Shown: positions 30,136 through 41,476, numbered from the stretch's first letter. The stretch: 64,000 nucleotides of DNA from Diplonema japonicum (GCA_964019335.1 OZ025717.1:310001-374000), one strand, 5' to 3'. Translations and numbers: made by a program. The notes: generated from the letters alone by a model not told the origin.

Positions 30136-31058
30136 ATTCTTTTAACTTCAGATAAAGCTTTTTCAAGAGTCTCGCTTCGTGTCTCACGGTGTTCTTAGGA
30201 GAGTGATCCTGCCTGGACGGGTCGGGGCTGATGAACGCGGGGATGGATTTCCCGTGAAGGTCAGCGTTGTCAAAAAAGGAGAGGACGTCGGCAAAGGTGG
30301 TGTCTTTCAACATAATCATGTGCTTGGCAAGTGTGGTGGCCAACGCCAAGAAGCACCTCTTAGCGTAGTACCAAGTGTCGGTCATTATTTTCCGATTGTA
30401 AGGTTCAAGGGATTTAATAATGCGGCTGATGCCAAATTCGAAGTTTCCCTTTGCACAGTACAGAGTACCAATGACAAGGTTAACTATGCAAAGATGCAGG
30501 GGTTGATTGTCTGGCTCCTGGAACGACAGTTTTTCCTCTTCCTTCTCGATTTTACGCATCACATCTTCAGCTTTGAGGTTCTGAGAAGTCATGATGTATG
30601 AGACGCAAAGGTTTGCCAGAACGATGGCACTGCATTGTAATATATTATCCGCGTTACCATCAACCACAGGCTCGTACCACCGAATGGCCTCTGTGAACTT
30701 TGTTTCTTGCATGAAAAATACGTGAGCGACGTTCAGCTTCCACACTTCGTGTTCTGAGCAGAATTCCGCGCTTTGCCTGAATATCCTCTCCACGTACTGG
30801 TAGTTTTCGATGTTCCAGTAGATTTTCGCCTGCGCCATCAGAACTGGTATGTATGCCTCGAGGGCCTCGTCGTACTCCTTCAAGGCCTTCTTCACCCCAT
30901 CCGTGTCGTGTTGCTGCTTCGAATCCTGTATTTGTTTCGTCAGTTTTCTCAGCATGTCCACGTGTTTCGAGCTCAGCAGGTCAAACTTCCTATACGCCTC
31001 AGCAGGGGATGTCTGTGGATGGTTTTTGAAGGGAAAAAAAAAAGAAGGAAAAAAAGGT

Positions 31059-31089
<31 letters not shown>

Positions 31090-32236
31090 CTACCTGCTGT
31101 GTGATCAACCCATCAAGGAAGTCGTAAAGAGGCTGTTCCAAAAATTTAAATGAGAGGTGTGCATTCTCCGCGAGGACGTCGGCAGCGAGGTCGTAGTAAC
31201 CGTACTTGCAATAGAACAGCAACAGGTTCTGGAAGGTCTCGGGGGGGAACGGCGGGTGTTGCAGTAAGAACTTAAGCTTTTCAAACCCGGATGTTGGGTC
31301 GTCTGCCATGTTGACCAAAGCAGTGTTGTGCAGTGTCACCGGATCTAATTCGTCCTGTGTTCTTGGCGGCATGTCGGTGAGGGCTTCCTTGGCTGCCTTG
31401 TAATTCCGCATCATAAACTCGATCGCAGCTTTTAAATTGAACGCTTCAACAAGCGCTGTGTCCTTCAGGGTCTGAGAATTCCCTACACTCCGCACGTCGA
31501 GACCTTCAGTGTTGCTCCCGATAGACAGTTCGGGGTGCTCCTTGATACCCTTTTCGATAATCTCTGCGATGTGCTTCAACGAAGGACCATATTGCTTTTG
31601 CATGTAATATGTCAGAGCAATGTTGTAGGCAAGGTCGGAGTGGAACCCGAGGGCGGTGGTGGCATCGATAAACTTCGCCAACGCACTATCGAACTTCCCC
31701 TCCTTGAAGAAGATGCAGCCTTGCAGGACAATAACGTCAGGGTCGTCACTGATGCACGTCTCCACGTGGGACCTGCACCCTGTCAGGTCGTCTTGCTCAT
31801 ATTTAATAGACGCCTGTAGCTTCTGCAGCTCCATCCCATGTTTCTGTTGGTCGATTGTGCTGCATGCCTTCACCGCTTCTGCGTATTGTCCTGCTTTGTA
31901 CAGTGTTTGCGCGTAGTAGAGTTGGTACTCTTCTACATAAGGGCAGATCTTTGCCAGTTGTTCGTACATTAGAGCTGCGTTCACAAAGTCGCCGACTTGG
32001 TAGTAGCAGTATCCTAAAAGGCTGATCGCCGCCCGGGATCTTGGGAAGTTACCCTCCAGCTCGGTCGTCAGTATTTCGATGACGTCTTCGTGTTTGTTCT
32101 CCTTGATCAGTGTGTATATCATCGTCGTGTAGTTGCCGTCCTGCACCTGCGTCGGGAGCCTGCCCAGAGTGGTCCCCCCACCGCCCATTGTAGTCGGCCG
32201 CCCCGTCACCGTCCCCACCGTCCCGCTGAAAGCCAT
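30134..32236 (-). CDS. IFT70: IFT70 (TTC30/DYF-1) intraflagellar transport protein, two exons
   Basis: Exons 32236-31094 and 31012-30134 give 673 residues, close to the usual ~660. The 81-base intron (GTAGAA...CATCCACAG) is a multiple of three and lacks stops, so an unspliced reading would insert 27 residues of Lys and Phe/Pro strings. The protein is a TPR solenoid: YTTMIYTLIKENKHEDVIEI, LLGYCYYQVGDFVNAALMYE and LYYAQTLYKAGQYAEAVKAC are typical TPR helices of the IFT70 N-terminus. In the IFT-B complex IFT70 wraps around IFT52 and is needed to build cilia and to move tubulin-modifying cargo, so the organism is flagellated. The C-terminus keeps the conserved region ending KLYLKLKE. Confidence 0.88.
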
Positions 32237-32412
32237 GTTGAAGCAGCCCTCTCACCCCCCTCGTCCTTTAGAGGCTCGAAAAAAAAAAAGTCAAAAAGAA
32301 ACGGGATAAAAAAAAAAAAAAGAAAAAAACATAACCGGAACAATTCTATGTATTCTGTCTAAAAGTTGGTGTACATGCAATCTATCAACAGGGTTAAGAG
32401 GCTGATTGACAA

Positions 32413-35400
32413 TCACGTCCTGATCAATTTGAACGGAGACGCTGCTCGGCCTAAGTAAGGAGAGGACTTGATGGACTGCGAGGGTGATGGAAGGTGGACA
32501 GGGGTGCTTGCTGCAAGGCTGGCCGGGCCTGTGTGGAGGTATTTGGCAGCTGACGTACTCTGCTGCGCAAGGGCAGGGATAGGGACAGAGGCAAGGACAG
32601 GGCCAGGAGTGTCGTCCAGTGCTGTCCGCAGGCACTCAGAGACAAAGGCGATAGTGGAGGTAGGTATGGTTGCTGCTGTGTGGGGGCTTTCTATTTTGCT
32701 TAGGAACTGATCCTTTGTTGGTAGTGGCGTCACACTGCGCAGCTTATCAGATATAGACTGCAGCTCAGCGTGCCCAAGGGAACTTGTCAACGCTGCTTGT
32801 CTGTACCCCTCAGCTTGCAGTGCTCTGGCCTTCCAGTGTTCCAGCTCCCCTCCAAGCCCAGCAGCATCGTCCATCATGCCCTTCAACTCAGCGTGATAGC
32901 AAACAGATTTTTCCCGCTCCACCTGCAGTTCGCCCTCCATGCCGCTCAGCGTCACCCGTAAGTCCACTGCTTCCTTCTTCAGTTCGCACTCCAGTGCTGT
33001 GTGCTGCACAACTGTGTTGTGTGTGTCCGCTTGCGCTGCCACCATGTGAGCCCTTGCATCAGAAAGCTCGTTCTGTGAATGTGTAATGTTATGAGCGGTC
33101 GCAACACACCTGTAGGTGCTCTACCCTCCGCATCCCAACGTCGATTTCGTCCTTCATCACTACCACTTCTCTCCTGAAGGCGTCCCTCTCGGCCTCCACC
33201 CGTACCTTTTCATCACGCAGGCGATTCACCTCATCGGAGAACAGGTTAGCATCGTCGCGCAGCTTGCTGTAGTTCTCGTCAAGAACAGTTTTTTGGGATT
33301 GCAGCTGTTGGAGCTGTGGGGTGGTTACTTGGGACTGTGCTTTGGGTACCTGAGGCTCGATGCTGTTTGAGTCTTGTACTTCTTTTTCAAGTTCAGCCAC
33401 CTTTTTGCGAAGCTCGGCCTAACGAAGAATACTGATGATGAACAACATACCTCAGCATGGCTGGTCTGCTTGCTGGCTGCTTCAAGTCTTTGCTCCGACT
33501 CTTCTAGTGCCTTGCGAGTTTCCGCTTTTTCCCATTCCAGTTTAAGCACCTTCTGCTCCTGCCTGTCCCTGTCAGTCACTAGCACAACTATATCATCCTT
33601 CAGAGCATCAACAACCGAAGGGCCTGCAGCTGACATCTGGAGGGACAAGGTCTGCACCTTACCTTCGAGGGCAGCCCGTTCTTTGATGCGTGCGGTTGTC
33701 TGGTCCTGGAGAGATGTCTGTATTTGAGATAGTTCGCTGTCCTTGCTTTTTAGATTTGTACGGAGCGCCTCGCAGGTGCCTTGTAGCGTTGCTGTTTCTT
33801 CGTTTGAAGCGCGGAGGGTTTCTTTGATCGTGCTTAATTGCGTAGCATGTGCAAGCTGCGCTTCACGAAGCTGCTTGTTGATACTTGCGAGTTCGTTTTC
33901 CTGCGCGGTGCACTTCATCTCGAACACATCTATCTTGTTGGTGGCCTCGGTCAAGGTCAGCTTCGCTCCTTCCAGGACACTTATCTTTTCATGCAACATG
34001 CCCCGCTCCTTTTCCGCAGCCCTCCTATCGTTCTCCCTTGCGATGTTCACCGCCACAAGATCACTCTCAAGCCTTGCCATTGTCTCCTCCTTCTCTGACA
34101 AAAGCTCTCTTGCCGTATTTCGCTCTGCCGTGAGGGACTTAACAGTCACATCAGCTTCCTGTTCTCTCTGATGTGCCTGCGCGATTGCTTCTTCCTTTTC
34201 CGAGAGGGTTTTTCTTATTAGTACAGCTTCTTGTTCCTTCAGCTGTGCTCTGCTTTCACCTGTCTGGAGCTCAGCTCGGATCTGCAAGATCACTTCATCC
34301 CTTTGTGTCAGGAGCTGCCGTACCCCGTCCCTCTCGGCCTCTAAGCTCCGGACCATTTCTGCTACTTGACGTGCTTTCTCGCGCTCTTCTTGAAGCAGCT
34401 GCTTATAGTTTGAGATTGTATCGTCGGCTGTCTCGCGTTCTCGCTCCTTCTCCAACACAAGGTCTCTAGCACTATCCCGTTCGGCTTCTAAAGTCTTTAT
34501 GACCGACGTTGCCTCGTGAGTTCTCTCTCGCTCTTCCTGAACAAGCAGTTGCGACTGCCTCCTGCTGCCAAGTACAGCCTGCTTCGATTTCTCCCGCTCC
34601 GCATCAAGCTCTTTTTCTTTCTCGGAAAGACGAGTCTTAGCAGCTTGTATCTCTGCCTCAAGATCCTGCCTTAATTTTGCCGCTTGCTGTAGAGCCTTCT
34701 CCTTCTCTTCCTGAACAAGGAGCTGTGACTGCCTCCGACTCCCCAGAATCTTCTCTTCCGCCTGTTCACGTTCGGCTTCGAGCTCACGTTCCTTCTCAAT
34801 AACAAGTTGCTTAGCTGCATCCCTTTCCGCTTCTAGCGTCTGCCTGAGAGCCACTGCCTCCTTTTGGAGCTTTTGTTCTAATTCGCGTGCTTTCTCTCGC
34901 TCCTCTTGAACAAGCAACTGCGACTGCCTCCTGCTGCCCAGTACAGTCTGCTCTGCCTTTTCACGCTCGGCATCGAGCTCCCGTTCTTTCTCTATCAAGC
35001 GGTTTTTAGCGGTGTTTATCTCGGCCTCTAGGTCACGCCTTATCTCTGCCACTTCCTTCTGTGCTTTCTCGCGTTCTTCCTGAACAAGCAACTGTGACTG
35101 CCTCCTGCTACCCAGTACAGCCTGCTCCGCCTTTTCACGCTCAGCTTCAAGGCTATTCTCTTTTTCCAAAAGGAGTTGCTTTGCAGTATCTCGTTCAGTT
35201 TCGAGCTTCGCAATGGCAGATGCCGCTTGCTGTGCCTTCTCCTTCTCTTCCTGAACAAGGAGCTGTGACTGCCTCCGATTCCCCAGTATTTTCTCTTCCG
35301 CCTGTTCACGTTCAGCTTCGAGCTCACGTTCCTTCTCAATAACAAGTTGCTTAGCTGCATCCCTTTCCGCTTCTAGCTTCTGCCTGAGAGCCACTGCCTC

Positions 35401-37302
35401 CTTTTGGAGCTTTTGTTCCAGTTCTCGTGCTTTCTCTCGTTCCTCTTGAACAAGCAACTGCGACTGCCTCCTGCTGCCCAGTACAGCCTGCTCTGCCTTT
35501 TCACGCTCAGCATCGAGTTCTTGCTCTTTCTCAAAGAGGTGGTTCCTGGCTGCTTGTATCTCAGCTTCCAATTCCTGCTTTATGGTTGCCATCGCCTGTT
35601 GTGCTTTGTCCTTTTCTTCTTCAAGCACTTTCCTTTCCAATATCACTTTTTCCTTCTTTTCGTGCTCGCTGGTGAGTTCCTGCTCCCTTTCAGTGAGCAG
35701 TTTTTTGGCGGCCTGAATCTCTGCTTCGAGGGTTTGACGCAGTGCTACAGTTTCCTCCTCTTGTTCTTGGAAGCGAACTTGGGACTGCCTCCTGCTGCTA
35801 GTCAAAGCTGCTTCGGCGCGTTCGCGCTCTTCTTGCAGCATGCGTTCCTTGTCGAGGAGCAGCTGCTTTACGGTTTGCACCTCGGTCTCAAGCTCCTGGC
35901 GCATCTTCGCAACTTCTATTTTGTTCAGTTCGTCGTGATCGTGAAGGCGTTTGATACAGACATCGTGCTCTGCAGTGAGGGTATCGAGGCGGTCCTGCAG
36001 GTGCAAGGACTCTGCCTTGCTTGAGTGGACATCAGATGTCGTTGCCTCCATCTGGCTCTCAACGACGGAGATCTGCATGCGGAGGGAGTCAATCAGTTGG
36101 TTCTTGTTAGCCAGGTCATGGTTCAGCTGCGACGTTGAGTTACTGAGACGGTCCTTCAGCACGGCCGCCTCCTCCTTGGCACTGAAGGTGTCTTCCAGTT
36201 TTTTATGAAGCGTCTTCGTGTGCAGTATCAGATCCTGCTCGTTACGCTCCTTTGCAGCCACCCTTTCCTGCAGCACAGCCACTTCCCGCACGGCTTCCGC
36301 CTTGGCCGCCACAGCAGCTTTGGCTTCCTCCTTAGCAATCGTCGTTTCCTTGAATAACACCATTCTCGACTTTTCCATTTCGCGTATCTGGTCGGATAGT
36401 GCAGCCAGCTGCTGCTTCAGCGATGTCAGTTCCGCTCCTAGTGCATCCCTTTGTGTTTTCACTGTCAGGAGCTCCTTATGATAGTCCGAGTGGGGAACGG
36501 GGGCGGCTGTCGGTGGGGAAGCTCGTAAGTTCTTCAGCTCCGTGGACATGTTTTTCAGTTCTTCTTCTATATTCGCGTAGCTCTTCTTCTGTCCGTCCAG
36601 TGCTGCGTGCAAACTCTTGTTCTCCTGTTCGTACCTGCTGACCTCCATGTTGTTCCCGCTCTGTACGCTTTTCTCCTCAAGGAAGGCTGCCACACGGCTC
36701 TCAGCAGCTTCCCGCAAAGATATTTCACGGGACCTCTCCGCCTCCAGCTGCATGACTTGTCTTTTGAACATCTCGAGCTCGGTGACCATGAAGGCGCGTT
36801 CTGTGGAGAGGTCTGTTTTCCCAGTGTAAAGCTGCTGTTCGATGGCATTTTTTTCTCTCTTTAGAACTTCGGTGTCTTGGGCAAGAAGCTCAGAGCGGAG
36901 GCGGTGAGCGTCTGCTACGGTGCCGAGGTCCTCGAGCTCCTCTCGCACGCGAAGGTACTCCGCACGGCCTGCTTCGACTTCTCGCTGCAAGTTCTCGCAC
37001 CTGGAACAGTTGTTCCCGCTCAGAGCTGTTTGGAACGCCTCCGCCAGCTCCTGGACTTGTTTGCGAAGCTGTGCATTCTCCAACTGCCCTTCAAGATGCA
37101 GCTGTTCAAGGGTGTTCTTATCCTGTGCCAGTGCGTCTACTAGTGGCTGCATTGATGCTTGCATCTCACGCAACGACCCATGGTGTCCCCATTCAGGCGG
37201 AGGGTGTATTGGGAGGAACCCACCAGGGATGCTCGCGCCGCTTCCAGCACTCCCTGGCGGCCCGGGCGGGAGAGGCGCACCTCTCATCGGTGTGCCTACC
37301 AT
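32413..37302 (-). CDS. Long coiled-coil protein with RRQS-containing repeats, three exons
   Basis: Exons 37302-33451, 33418-33110 and 33072-32413 give 1606 residues; introns are 32 and 37 bases, phase 0. A Pro/Gly-rich head (~30 residues) precedes a nearly continuous coiled coil. In the middle, seven repeat units contain (S/G)(S/N)RRQSQ followed mostly by LLVQEE, spaced by AEREKAEQ-type heptads; units are very similar at DNA level. Each RRQS is a consensus for PKA-like kinases. The C-terminal ~130 residues are Ser/Thr/Pro-rich and non-coiled (SPSQSIKSSPYLGRAASPFK). Resembles long flagellar, centriolar or Golgi scaffolds, but no specific family can be named. It lies next to IFT70, which is compatible with, but does not prove, a flagellar role. 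Confidence 0.78.
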
Positions 37303-37833
37303 CGTGCGCTTCTTATCTTTACGTCTGGAGAAGCAGGCATCGACCTGTGGTGGTTACAGACAAAGCGTAGAAAAGAAAGGAAGAGCGTAAAATGAGAAAA
37401 GATAAAACGAGAAAGTAGGTGTATATGCGCAGTTTTGGCTACCTCCAAAAAAGGCCGAACAAAATACATGGTAATGAAATAAGACTTTCACGAATGATGG
37501 GGGGGGAGAAGTGTTGCTACGACCCCCCACCGTAACCAAAAAAAAAAAAAAAAAAAAAACCTCCATGTGTTGCCGAGAAGAACACGCGAAAGGAGAAAAA
37601 AGAAGAGAAAAAAAAAGCAAAGGGTGGGGGGACACGCCAGAACAGATTAAAAAAAAAGGTAGGGGAAAAACCCGTAGCAGAGGTGCAGCTGTGCGACTCC
37701 ATAGAAAATGCTCTTTGTGAGTACCGACATGGCGAGTCGCAGTGTCCTGCTTGCACCCGTGGGTGGTTTTTTTTCACCCTCTTCTTTTTCTTCCTATTTT
37801 TTGTGACGGGAGTGGAAAATAGTTATTTTCTGC
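37303..37833. other. Intergenic spacer
   Basis: Mixed AT-rich sequence with G and A runs. A segment of normal complexity at about 37675-37765 has no supportable frame. Confidence 0.45.
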
Positions 37834-38331
37834 TTAGACAACGCAAGCAGAGGCTTCGTGCTCAATGCACTTGCCAAAGTCCTCATGGGTGATGACAAAG
37901 TCGTACTTGACAGGCTTGCACTTGGCGGAAGTGCCGCAGTACAGGTTGTGCATGTCGCAGTAGTTGGTGGAGGCATCCAAGAAGCTGCTCCCCTGGGATT
38001 CAGAGCAACCTGCAACAGAGCAGCTTGTGGTGCTGACAGGGGTGAGGACAAGGGTGAACTTGTCAAGGTAGTGGGGAGCCTTCCCTGTGGTCCTCTGCCC
38101 CTGGACGGTGGTGGTGTCGGCAGAGATGAGTGTGTAATTGCCACCGTTGTGCGGGTCCGACCACCCGTTCACCCCATTCAGCCTGGCCTTGATCTCGGTC
38201 AGCACATCGGAACAGTTCCCCTTAACCGTTGCAGTGACTTCACAAGACGCGTGCATCTCAGCAGGCGACCCTGGGCACTTGTACGACGCAGCAGCGCACG
38301 CAATCATGGACATGAACATAAAGCTCTTCAT
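37834..38331 (-). CDS. Small secreted Cys-rich protein, paralogue A
   Basis: 165 residues with a signal peptide (MKSFMFMSMIACAAAS) and about a dozen Cys in the mature part (YKCPGSP, SCEVTATV, NCSD, TSCSVAGCSESQ, NYCDMHNLYCG, KCKPV, KCIEHEASAC). Even Cys spacing suggests disulphide bonds. Overall length and beta-rich texture recall small lipid-binding secreted folds, but I cannot assign a family. The ATG follows an encoded A run directly. It is about 88% identical to paralogue B. Confidence 0.75.
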   Translation of the reverse strand: MKSFMFMSMIACAAASYKCPGSPAEMHASCEVTATVKGNCSDVLTEIKARLNGVNGWSDPHNGGNYTLISADTTTVQGQRTTGKAPHYLDKFTLVLTPVSTTSCSVAGCSESQGSSFLDASTNYCDMHNLYCGTSAKCKPVKYDFVITHEDFGKCIEHEASACVV

Positions 38332-39092
38332 TTTTTTTTTGGGAGTTTTTTTTTTTTTTTGAGACGTTAATAACTTTTTTTGATGTATTTCCCCCCCCCC
38401 CCCCCCCCCGCTGGGCAGTCAAGCTATTCACAGAAAAAGAGACTTATGTAAACGTGCAAGGGGGTGGGGGAATAAAGGAGAAATGCACCGCCAATTGGGG
38501 GAAAACTTCCACCGACGCCTTGAGGGGGTGGGACTATCCTTTAACCATGTGTGTTGCTTCTTCCTTGGCGGTCCGCCAAGTACTGGAACAAAGGCAGCTG
38601 AGGGGTGCCGTCATCGTGGGCTCAGTCCACAAACCAACCTGTTGTAATAAAGAAAAAAAAAGGTGAGGGGTTGGGGGACACTGGCAGTTTCTGGTTGCAG
38701 CTCATTGCGATTGCACCCTTTCCCCCGTTTTTTTTTCTCTTTTTCTTGTGCAGTTTTTTCTTGCTTTTTTATTCCCTTCTTTGTGAAGATGAAATAACGA
38801 AGAAGAAACAAAAATAAAAACTATCCTGGCGCTTAGTGTGTGGGTTTTACAAACTAAACTGCGCTGCCAACAAATAGTCTTTAATACTGCTAATGCAATA
38901 GCGAAAAAAAAGGGGGGGGGGGACACGAAACATAGCAACAACAACGTGAGAAAGAAAAAAGTGGGGACAAGAAGAAAAAAAAAAAGAAAAAAAAAGAGAA
39001 AAGGAGACAAAAAAAAAAGATTTCAAAAAGTCTTTATTTACAATCTTCCCTTTTCTCTATTTTTTATTTTTTTATGTTTTGAAGTACGGTGC
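38332..39092. other. Spacer between secreted paralogues
   Basis: Contains a (C)19 run near 38391-38409, then at 38480-38640 a segment of normal complexity with a perfect palindrome CTTGGCGGTCCGCCAAG (about 38572). No supportable gene; a non-coding RNA cannot be excluded. Confidence 0.4.
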
Positions 39093-39587
39093 TTAAACAA
39101 CGCAAGCAGAAGGATCATGCTGGACGCACGTGCCGAGATCCTCGTTGCTGATGACAAAGTCGTACTTGACAGGCTTGCACTTGGCGGCAGTGCCGCAGTA
39201 CAGGTTGCGCATGTTGCAGTAGTTGGTGGAGGCATCCAAGAAGCTGCTCCCCTGGGATTCAGAGCAGCCGACAATAACGCAACTGGTGGTGCTGGAGGGG
39301 GTGAGGACAAGGGTGAACTTGTCAAGGTAGTGGGGAGCCTTCCCTGTGGTCCTCTGCCCCTGGACGGTGGTGGTGTCGGCAGAGATGAGTGTGTAGTTGC
39401 CACCGTTGTGCGGGTCCGACCACCCGTTCACCCCATTCAGCCTGGCCTTGATCTCGGTCAGCGCGTCGGAACAGTTCCCGCTCACAGTGGCAGTGACTTC
39501 ACAAGACGCGTGCAGCCCTGCAGGCGACCCTGGGCACTTGTACGCAGCAGCGCACGCAATCATTGCCATAAACATGAAGCTCTTCAT
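39093..39587 (-). CDS. Small secreted Cys-rich protein, paralogue B
   Basis: 164 residues with signal peptide MKSFMFMAMIACAAA. All Cys of paralogue A are kept, except that one Ser-Cys pair near TTSC becomes TTSCVIVGCSES with the same Cys spacing. Differences cluster in the Cys-loop near residue 105 and the last 25 residues. The leader is A-rich (AAAAAC repeats ending AAAAAAATG). Tandem duplication is clear; function unknown. Confidence 0.75.
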   Translation of the reverse strand: MKSFMFMAMIACAAAYKCPGSPAGLHASCEVTATVSGNCSDALTEIKARLNGVNGWSDPHNGGNYTLISADTTTVQGQRTTGKAPHYLDKFTLVLTPSSTTSCVIVGCSESQGSSFLDASTNYCNMRNLYCGTAAKCKPVKYDFVISNEDLGTCVQHDPSACVV

Positions 39588-39673
39588 TTTTTTGTTTTTG
39601 TTTTTGTTTTGGTTTCCTTTTTTTTTTTTTTCCCGTTCTGGTTTTTTTTTTTTTTTTAAAAAATTCTAATTCC

Positions 39674-39750
39674 TCAGCATGTCAAGTTGACTTCAAAAAA
39701 AAGAATCTTCAGATTGCGGTGTTGACATTGTTTTAATTATTAATCTCAGC
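39674..39750 (-). ncRNA. Box C/D snoRNA-like unit, copy 1 (degenerate C box)
   Basis: Minus-strand order: C-box region (GCTGAGA, degenerate), TGTCAACACCGCAAT then CTGA (D'), a T-run, GAAGTCAACTTGACATG then CTGA (D). It shares both antisense arms with the other four units, with one change (AAC for ACC). The damaged C box suggests a weaker or dead copy. Confidence 0.4.
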
Positions 39751-39861
39751 ATTGGATGAAAAAATAAAAGAAAACTTAACCTAATTGGGCTAGCACTTCA
39801 TTCATGAAATAAATAGGAGGGCCCGTCGGATGTTATTGCGCTGCAAGGGAAAGTAGCCAGT

Positions 39862-39939
39862 TCAGCATGTCAAGGTGACTTCAAAAAAAAAATTTTTTTT
39901 CAGATTGCGGTGTTGACATATTATTATTAATCTCATCAA
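39862..39939 (-). ncRNA. Box C/D snoRNA-like unit, copy 2
   Basis: Minus strand: C box TTGATGA, then ATGTCAACACCGCAAT with D' box CTGA, a T-run and a C'-like TGAAGTC, then ACCTTGACATG with D box CTGA. Flanks CCAAT and ACTGG could form a short terminal stem. Length about 78 fits box C/D RNAs. Confidence 0.55.
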
Positions 39940-39995
39940 TTGGCCTTCTTTGCAGATGTTTTGAAAGGGGGAAATTCCTTTTTTCTCTGACCCGT

Positions 39996-40071
39996 TCAGC
40001 ATGTCAAGGTGACTTCAAAAAAAAGATTTTCAGATTGCGGTGTTGACATATTATATTATTAATCTCATCAA
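39996..40071 (-). ncRNA. Box C/D snoRNA-like unit, copy 3
   Basis: Minus strand: C box TTGATGA, antisense arm ending CCGCAAT, D' CTGA, T-run, second arm GTCACCTTGACATG, D box CTGA. Same architecture and orientation as the neighbouring genes. Confidence 0.55.
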
Positions 40072-40150
40072 AATAGGTCGTAGAGAAAGAGGAGAAAAAA
40101 ATAGCAAAAGTAAGTCTACGTTTTGCCACTTCTTTCTGTGCCCAGCCAGT

Positions 40151-40234
40151 TCAGCATGTCAAGGTGACTTCAAAAAAAAAAAGATTTTTTATTCAGATTG
40201 CGGTGTTGACATATTATATTGTTAATCTCATCAG
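40151..40234 (-). ncRNA. Box C/D snoRNA-like unit, copy 4
   Basis: Minus strand: C box CTGATGA, D' CTGA after CCGCAAT, T-run of 11, second arm GTCACCTTGACATG, D box CTGA. The flanks CCATATTC and GAACTGG can pair imperfectly as a terminal stem. Confidence 0.55.
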
Positions 40235-40325
40235 AATATGGTTCATCGACAGAAAGAAGCGGGCGATATAACAAAAAGAAAAACAAAAACAAAAATGGTT
40301 TGATTTTTTTTTTTGTTGTTGTTGA

Positions 40326-40404
40326 TTAGCATGTCAAGGTGACTTCAAAAAAGGAAATCTTCAGATTGCGGTGTTGACATATTATTATTATTTAATCTCA
40401 TCAT
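40326..40404 (-). ncRNA. Box C/D snoRNA-like unit, copy 5 (degenerate D box)
   Basis: Minus strand: canonical C box ATGATGA, antisense arm and D' CTGA as in the others, but the terminal D box is CTAA rather than CTGA. Probably an impaired copy. Confidence 0.45.
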
Positions 40405-40572
40405 TTTGTACCAAAAAAAAAAAAAAAAAATAAACAAAGGAAACTACAGAATAGAATAAAAAAAAAAGAAAACAAATAAACAAACAAAAAAAAACCCGCC
40501 CCCGAAGGCAAACCCCGCAAGGATAGAGTATAAAACGGGTGCCTAGTGTACCCCCCCCCCCCCCCCCCCCTC

Positions 40573-41022
40573 TCACTTTTCCCGTTTTCGCAAGATCACT
40601 GAATGTTTGGTAAATTCGGTGGGGCGGGCACCTATAGAACCCTCCCAGTTGATGGTCCCATCAGCCTGGTGCTGGTAAATGCAATTTATCACTTTCTGGT
40701 ACTTTAACATCTTTACATTCATCCATCTTATATCCGACGCAGATCTTGAAACAGAGAACTGGCATTCCAGCTTATCAACGCCTGTCTCCAGTGAAAGATG
40801 CCCTTCTGTACCGAAACGATACACTTTCTCGCCCTGCTCCCAAGTGCCGAGGAGCATCTGTTCGGCTTCTTTCATCAACCCTCCCTCTTTCTCTTGTAAA
40901 TTGTCGATCAGTGCCTGGATCGGCCTCTCGGGCTTCTGCAGAAGCACCTCCTTCAAACTGTCTTCCAAAATTTTTGGAATATTGTGATCCGCCAAATAGG
41001 TTGCGTCAACTGCCATGCTCAT
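40573..41022 (-). CDS. Dpy-30/RIIa docking-motif protein
   Basis: 149 residues from ATG 41022 (MSMAVDATYL). Residues ~9-45 carry the RIIa/Dpy-30 dimerisation-docking motif: YLADHNIPKILEDSLKEVLL, then QKPERPIQALIDNL (compare YLxxxVxPxLxxGLxxLxxxRPxDP). Such helical dimers bind amphipathic anchoring helices; in flagellates they are common in radial spokes and axonemal complexes. The remaining ~95 residues look beta-rich (GTWEQGEKVYRF...) and are not recognised. An upstream in-frame extension exists only by reading a poly(A) run as Lys; the run ends four bases before the chosen ATG. Direct evidence of an axonemal role is absent. Confidence 0.72.
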   Translation of the reverse strand: MSMAVDATYLADHNIPKILEDSLKEVLLQKPERPIQALIDNLQEKEGGLMKEAEQMLLGTWEQGEKVYRFGTEGHLSLETGVDKLECQFSVSRSASDIRWMNVKMLKYQKVINCIYQHQADGTINWEGSIGARPTEFTKHSVILRKREK

Positions 41023-41106
41023 TGTCTTTTTTTTTTTTTTTTTTTTTGAAGGATCCCCTACTTTTCCTGGTGGGGGGCTGCAACAATGAAACAATGGGTT
41101 TTGCAA

Positions 41107-41140
<34 letters not shown>

Positions 41141-41443
41141 AGGGAAATTAGAAGAAAAAAAAGAGAAAAAAAAGAGGAAGAAAGACGAGATAAAAAAAAT
41201 TACCACAAAAAAAAGAGACATTTAAGGGTACCTGCGGTATGTGGCAGGACGCCTAAAAAAAAAAAGTGAGATGAGTATTTCTTTTCTTTTTCTTTTCTTT
41301 TGCATTTCTTTTGTTAATAAAAAAAGTGTAAATGTTTTTTTTTTTTTTTTTTCTTTTCTTTTTTCCAGCAAAAAAAAGGAAAGTTAACAGAGAGGAAGGA
41401 GGTATAAAAAAAAAAAGAGAGGACAAAAAAAAAATTGTGTATG

Positions 41444-41476
<33 letters not shown>

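Noticed and set aside
38332-39092. Non-coding RNA around the CTTGGCGGTCCGCCAAG palindrome
   Set aside because: A single short palindrome with no further structure or boxes that I could support.
39660-40410. CRISPR-like direct repeats with spacers
   Set aside because: Repeats are ~78 bases, spacers uneven, no cas genes and a eukaryotic context; box C/D architecture explains the conserved parts.
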